Shown in pieces: positions 61,913 to 64,000 of a stretch of 64,000 bases of DNA. This DNA is from Paraburkholderia terricola. GTDB lineage: Bacteria; Pseudomonadota; Gammaproteobacteria; Burkholderiales; Burkholderiaceae. A program made the translations under genes and the position numbers. The stretch is taken from contig NZ_FRAB01000032.1 of assembly GCF_900142195.1 (NCBI RefSeq), positions 1-64,000 on the forward strand. The letters are read 5' to 3'. Each line of letters begins with the position of its first letter. Within the stretch, counting starts at the first letter, position 1. The notes beneath the pieces were generated by a model. That model had not been told where the DNA came from. It saw only the letters and a program-made list of their open reading frames with translations, and did not search any database.

Positions 61913-63691
61913 ATGTTCCGTAGAACCCTCTTACCCATTCCGCTTGCGGCGCTGCTCGCGCTCGCCGCGTGCGGCAACGATACCGTGAGCCCGAGCGCGT
62001 CCGCGCCCGCCGCGATGGTGTCGGCGCAGGACGCCGTTGCAACGGCCACGCCGATCAAGCACGTGGTCGTGATCTTCGGCGAGAACGTGTCGTTCGATCA
62101 TTACTTCGCGACCTACCCGCAAGCCGCCAATCCGGTCGGCGAGCCGCAATTCACGGCGGCGGCCGGCACGCCGGCGGTCAACAACCTCAGCAGCAACAAC
62201 CTCATCGCGACGAACCCGAACGCGCTGCCCACCTCACCGAACACGGCGGGCCGCACGGTCGGCCTCGTGACGATTCTCGGCCTCGGCCTGCCGGCAGCCG
62301 ATCTGCTGCCGTTCCGTCTGGACCGCTCGCAGGCCAACACGGCGAGCCAGAATCACGCGTATGCCGCGGAACAGCTCGCCTACAACAACGGCGCGATGGA
62401 CTCGTTCCCGCTCTTCACGGCGGCGGGTTCGACGATTGCCGGCAGCACCGGCGCGTTTGCGACGAAGGGCCAGGTGCTCGGCTACTTCGACGGCAATACC
62501 GTCACCGCCTTGTGGAACTACGCGCAGAACTTCGCGATGAACCAGAACGCGTACACCGATACCTACGGTCCGTCGACGCCGGGCGCGCTCGCCGTCGTGT
62601 CGGGGCAGAACAACGGCGTGATCGTGTCGGGCGGCACTTCCGCCAACGCGATTCCCGATTCGACGGGCGGCTTCACGATGATCGGCGATCTCGACCCGAC
62701 CGGCGACGTCTGCACGATCGCGGCGCACAGCACCGTGACGGGCACGATGTCGTCGCAGAACAGGAACATCGGCGACCTGCTCAACGCGAAGGGCCTCACG
62801 TGGGGCGGCTTCATGGGCGGCTTCAACCTGCAGACGGTCAATCCGAACGGCACCACCGGCTGCGCGCGCTCCACGTTCTCGCAAGTGCTGAACGCGACCA
62901 AGACCGACTACGTGCAGCATCATGCGTGGTTCCAGTATTACGCGAGCACGGCCAACCTCGCGCATACGCGTCCGTCGTCGACGGCGCTGATCGGCTCGAC
63001 CGATCCGCTCGACAACACCGCCACGCCGGTTCACCACCAGTACGACACGGACGACTTCTTCGCCGCGGTGAAGGCGGGCAACTATCCGTCGGTGAGCTTC
63101 CTGAAAGCGCCCGCCGTGGAAGACGGCCATCCGGGCAATTCCGATCCGATCGACGAGCAGGCCTTCGTCACGAAGGTGGTCAACTTCCTGGAACAGCAGC
63201 CCGACTGGAAGAACACCGCCGTGATCGTCGCCTATGACGATTCGGACGGCTGGTACGACCATCGCTTCAAGGCGCCGACGAGTTCGTCGTTCGACTCGAC
63301 CACCGCGCAATCGGCCGGCGGCAAGACGGTGGCCGGCAGCGACAACCTCTCCGGCGCGGGCCAGTGCACGGCGGCGGGCGCGGTGCAGCCGCAGGGCGTG
63401 AACGGCGGCGCGGTGAACGGCCGTTGCGGTCCGGGTACGCGCACGCCGTTTATCGTGGTGTCGCCGTGGGCCAAGGTCAATTTCGTCGACGACACGCCGA
63501 TCACGCAGGCCTCCGTGGTGCGCTTCATCGAGGACAACTGGCTGGGCGGCCAACGCCTCGGCGGCGGTTCGTTCGACGCGAGCGCGGGCAGCATCATGAA
63601 CCTGTTCGACTTCGCGGGCGCGGGCAAGACGCCGCCGCTGTATCTCGATCCGAACCTCGGCACGAAGCTCTCGGCGCCGCCCGCTATTTGA
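61913..63691 (+). CDS. AcpA/phospholipase C-type phosphoesterase lipoprotein
   Basis: A 592-residue member of the bacterial phospholipase C / acid phosphatase AcpA family (PF04185-type). The signal peptide ends in a lipobox ALAAC with Cys20 as the lipid-modified residue. The metal/nucleophile region IKHVVVIFGENVSFDHYFATYP (about 48-69) is diagnostic, and VAYDDSDGWYDHRF with RTPFIVVSPWAKVNFVDDTP lies in the C-terminal half. It would hydrolyse phosphomonoesters or phospholipid headgroups in the periplasm or outer membrane. RBS GGAG lies 9 bases upstream. Confidence 0.92.
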   Translation: MFRRTLLPIPLAALLALAACGNDTVSPSASAPAAMVSAQDAVATATPIKHVVVIFGENVSFDHYFATYPQAANPVGEPQFTAAAGTPAVNNLSSNNLIATNPNALPTSPNTAGRTVGLVTILGLGLPAADLLPFRLDRSQANTASQNHAYAAEQLAYNNGAMDSFPLFTAAGSTIAGSTGAFATKGQVLGYFDGNTVTALWNYAQNFAMNQNAYTDTYGPSTPGALAVVSGQNNGVIVSGGTSANAIPDSTGGFTMIGDLDPTGDVCTIAAHSTVTGTMSSQNRNIGDLLNAKGLTWGGFMGGFNLQTVNPNGTTGCARSTFSQVLNATKTDYVQHHAWFQYYASTANLAHTRPSSTALIGSTDPLDNTATPVHHQYDTDDFFAAVKAGNYPSVSFLKAPAVEDGHPGNSDPIDEQAFVTKVVNFLEQQPDWKNTAVIVAYDDSDGWYDHRFKAPTSSSFDSTTAQSAGGKTVAGSDNLSGAGQCTAAGAVQPQGVNGGAVNGRCGPGTRTPFIVVSPWAKVNFVDDTPITQASVVRFIEDNWLGGQRLGGGSFDASAGSIMNLFDFAGAGKTPPLYLDPNLGTKLSAPPAI

Positions 63692-63805
63692 GCGCGCTCA
63701 TGCCTCATGCCGTGCGTGGCGCGATCCACACAGCCGTATTCGTGCATCGCGCCCGCAAGCAAGGCTTCAAACCCAGCGTGAAAGACCGCGAGATGTAATC
63801 AGGCG

Positions 63806-63843
63806 TCGAGCCAGTGCAAACGTGCTGGCTCGATTCGCGTTTT
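63806..63843 (+). terminator. Rho-independent terminator after the phosphoesterase gene
   Basis: A perfect 9-pair stem TCGAGCCAG / CTGGCTCGA with a 10-base loop, followed within a few bases by TTTT. It lies 115 bases after the stop codon. Confidence 0.7.
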
Positions 63844-63877
63844 GATCGCACCGATCGAATGACTTGTCACCAACGCC

Positions 63878-64000
63878 ATGAACCATTCTTCAGACACCAC
63901 CTTGCCATCGCCTTTGCCCGCGGGCGGCGAGCCGGGTCCGGTGATCGCCCGCCGCTCGCGGCGCAAGCGGCTTGCATGGAGCGCGGCGGGCATCGCGCTC
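63878..64000 (+). CDS. Start of an unidentified protein (truncated by window edge)
   Basis: An open frame of 41 codons runs from ATG to the edge: a polar Pro-rich start (MNHSSDTTLPSPLPAGG), a basic cluster RRSRRKR, then LAWSAAGIAL, which looks like the beginning of a membrane or signal segment. In related genomes a di-haem cytochrome c peroxidase gene often follows this type of phosphoesterase, but nothing here proves it. The ribosome site is weak. Confidence 0.5.
   Translation, partial: MNHSSDTTLPSPLPAGGEPGPVIARRSRRKRLAWSAAGIAL

Noticed and set aside
61756..61923. Small 55-codon frame between the epimerase and phosphoesterase genes
   Set aside because: It has a passable AGGTG ribosome site, but overlaps the lipoprotein start and its translation has no recognisable feature; it could be a leader peptide, but support is too thin.
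63799..63993. 64-codon minus-strand frame at the window end
   Set aside because: It overlaps the terminator hairpin and the plausible plus-strand gene start, and has no family resemblance.

Overview
The window is high-GC beta-proteobacterial chromosome of Burkholderia/Paraburkholderia type. This is inferred from the strong G/C third-position bias, a Burkholderia-style trimeric porin, a DUF4148 small protein and the layout of the betaine genes. No rRNA, tRNA or CRISPR array was seen.

Positions 1-356 hold the end of an IS5-family insertion sequence that abuts the stop codon of a porin gene. From about 1.8 to 42.3 kb lies an almost uninterrupted catabolic island for quaternary ammonium compounds. 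It holds a choline-type binding protein, choline sulfatase (betC) with a divergent LysR regulator, formyl-THF deformylase (purU) and a betaine-type binding protein. A long minus-strand run then carries glyA, a dipeptidase-like gene, a DUF5943/V4R-like gene, dgcA, dgcB, etfA, etfB, gbcA and gbcB, with a divergent GbdR-like activator. Next come an MFS permease, glutathione-independent formaldehyde dehydrogenase (fdhA), betIBA, a ribbon-helix-helix/PIN toxin-antitoxin pair, a second MFS permease, soxBDAG with a small unknown gene, serine dehydratase (sdaA), a second GlxA-type AraC regulator, and a choline ABC transporter (choV, choW, a third GlxA-type regulator, choX).

Together these encode the route choline-O-sulfate -> choline -> betaine aldehyde -> glycine betaine -> dimethylglycine -> sarcosine -> glycine -> serine -> pyruvate. 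Disposal of the released one-carbon units is covered by FdhA and PurU.

From 42.7 to 47.2 kb there are small exported proteins and a tartrate/malate-type set (MFS permease, TtuC-like dehydrogenase, divergent LysR).

From 47.4 to 61.7 kb lies a glycan gene cluster: a PIG-L deacetylase, two GT2 enzymes, two GT4-type enzymes, two GT9 (heptosyltransferase-like) enzymes, a GmhB-like phosphatase, a carbamoyltransferase and a UDP-glucuronate decarboxylase-like epimerase. On the opposite strand inside it is an 893-residue ABC exporter fused to a degenerate histidine-kinase-like ATPase module and an intact response-regulator receiver domain. This fusion and its glycan cluster are the best candidates for an undescribed system. 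The window ends with an AcpA/phospholipase C-type lipoprotein phosphoesterase and the start of another gene.

All protein calls come from reading translated sequence and recalling family motifs; no database search was run.
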